A stretch of DNA of 64,000 nucleotides from Lactifluus volemus (taxonomy: Eukaryota; Basidiomycota; Agaricomycetes; Russulales; Russulaceae): positions 1-64,000 of the forward strand of contig WTXI01000030.1 of the NCBI GenBank assembly GCA_022376515.1, in the 5' to 3' direction. Each line of letters starts with the position of its first letter. Position 1 is the stretch's first letter. Under the pieces are notes generated by a model, which ran no database searches, was not told the DNA's origin, and saw only the letters and a program-made list of their open reading frames with translations. A program made the translations under genes and the position numbers. This document shows positions 63,950 to 64,000 of the stretch, piece after piece.

Positions 63950-64000
63950 TGTCACGGTTCGCAGGGACCGTGGCTCGAAGTGAGCTTCGTTCGGGTTGGC
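63950..64000 (-). repeat. Chromovirus 5' LTR, truncated by the window edge
   Basis: Identical over 51 bases to 47137-47187, starting tgtcacggttcgcagggacc. Confidence 0.93.

Larger units (their letters stand above)
47137..64000 (-). mobile_element. Ty3/chromovirus retrotransposon, minus strand, with a second element nested inside
   Basis: 3' LTR 47137-48073, polypurine tract ggagagaggg next to it, zinc-knuckle ORF, integrase with chromodomain, RNase H, RT, protease, gag (63761-61839). The 5' LTR starts at 63950 and runs out of the window. The inner element at 50746-60017 interrupts the RNase H coding region. Without it and one GCACA copy, the pol frame continues in register across the site. 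Expected length without the insert is about 8.5 kb. The left flank before the LTR is ctaac; its duplicate would lie outside the window. Confidence 0.93.

Noticed and set aside
1..64000. CRISPR arrays, rRNA genes, telomeric repeats, replication origins
   Set aside because: None seen. Direct repeats here are LTRs, duplicated blocks and the short 26-bp LTR array, not regularly spaced identical repeats with unique spacers.

Overview
The window is fungal nuclear DNA, most likely from a basidiomycete (Agaricomycetes). The evidence is intron-dense genes with introns of about 45 to 65 bases, recognisable fungal housekeeping genes (translation initiation factor eIF5, a Dnmt2-type tRNA methyltransferase, acetolactate synthase), an expanded P-loop NTPase family of a basidiomycete kind, and a heavy load of Copia, chromovirus and terminal-inverted-repeat (TIR) transposons. 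No prokaryotic operons, CRISPR arrays or rRNA were seen.

Layout. 1-0.75 kb: 3' end of a Copia element with part of its LTR. 0.75-24 kb: a mosaic of duplicated, inverted and truncated copies of one ancestral block. Its order is the 3' part of a coiled-coil gene, a conserved spacer, a small jacalin-like lectin gene, then a piece of ribosomal protein eL8. The lectin gene occurs five times (1.9, 4.4, 9.9, 12.7 and 21.8 kb); four copies read through intact after splicing. An 814-bp TIR element at 5.76 kb and a larger TIR-bounded insertion at 16.45-19.24 kb interrupt this mosaic. 24.3-28.6 kb: the longest copy of the coiled-coil gene. 29.2-37.4 kb: the ordinary gene island, with eIF5 (minus), Dnmt2 (minus) and ILV2 (plus), plus a 1.36-kb TIR element between Dnmt2 and ILV2. 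38.3-46.4 kb: two paralogous P-loop NTPase genes pointing away from each other. They flank a beta-glucan synthase fragment, other broken fragments, a second 1.36-kb TIR element and a tRNA-like sequence. A 145-bp palindrome follows the second NTPase. 46.9-47.1 kb: a fragment of a Dnmt2 paralogue, ending at a retrotransposon.

47.1-64 kb: a Ty3/chromovirus on the minus strand (gag, protease-RT-RNase H-integrase-chromodomain, and a 3' zinc-knuckle ORF). A second minus-strand Ty3-type element lies inside its RNase H region. The inner element has 855-bp LTRs with one difference, a clear 5-bp target duplication (GCACA), and a gag-protease and RNase H-integrase reading, but no reverse transcriptase domain. 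The outer LTR carries eight TGASTCA (Gcn4/AP-1-type) sites in 99 bp with alternating 14/12-bp spacing, just upstream of its TATA box.

Three readings stand out: the amplified lectin module, the RT-less but recently inserted element, and the periodic bZIP-site array in the chromovirus LTR. Single-base deletions recur in otherwise good genes, including eIF5, so some frame breaks may be assembly errors.
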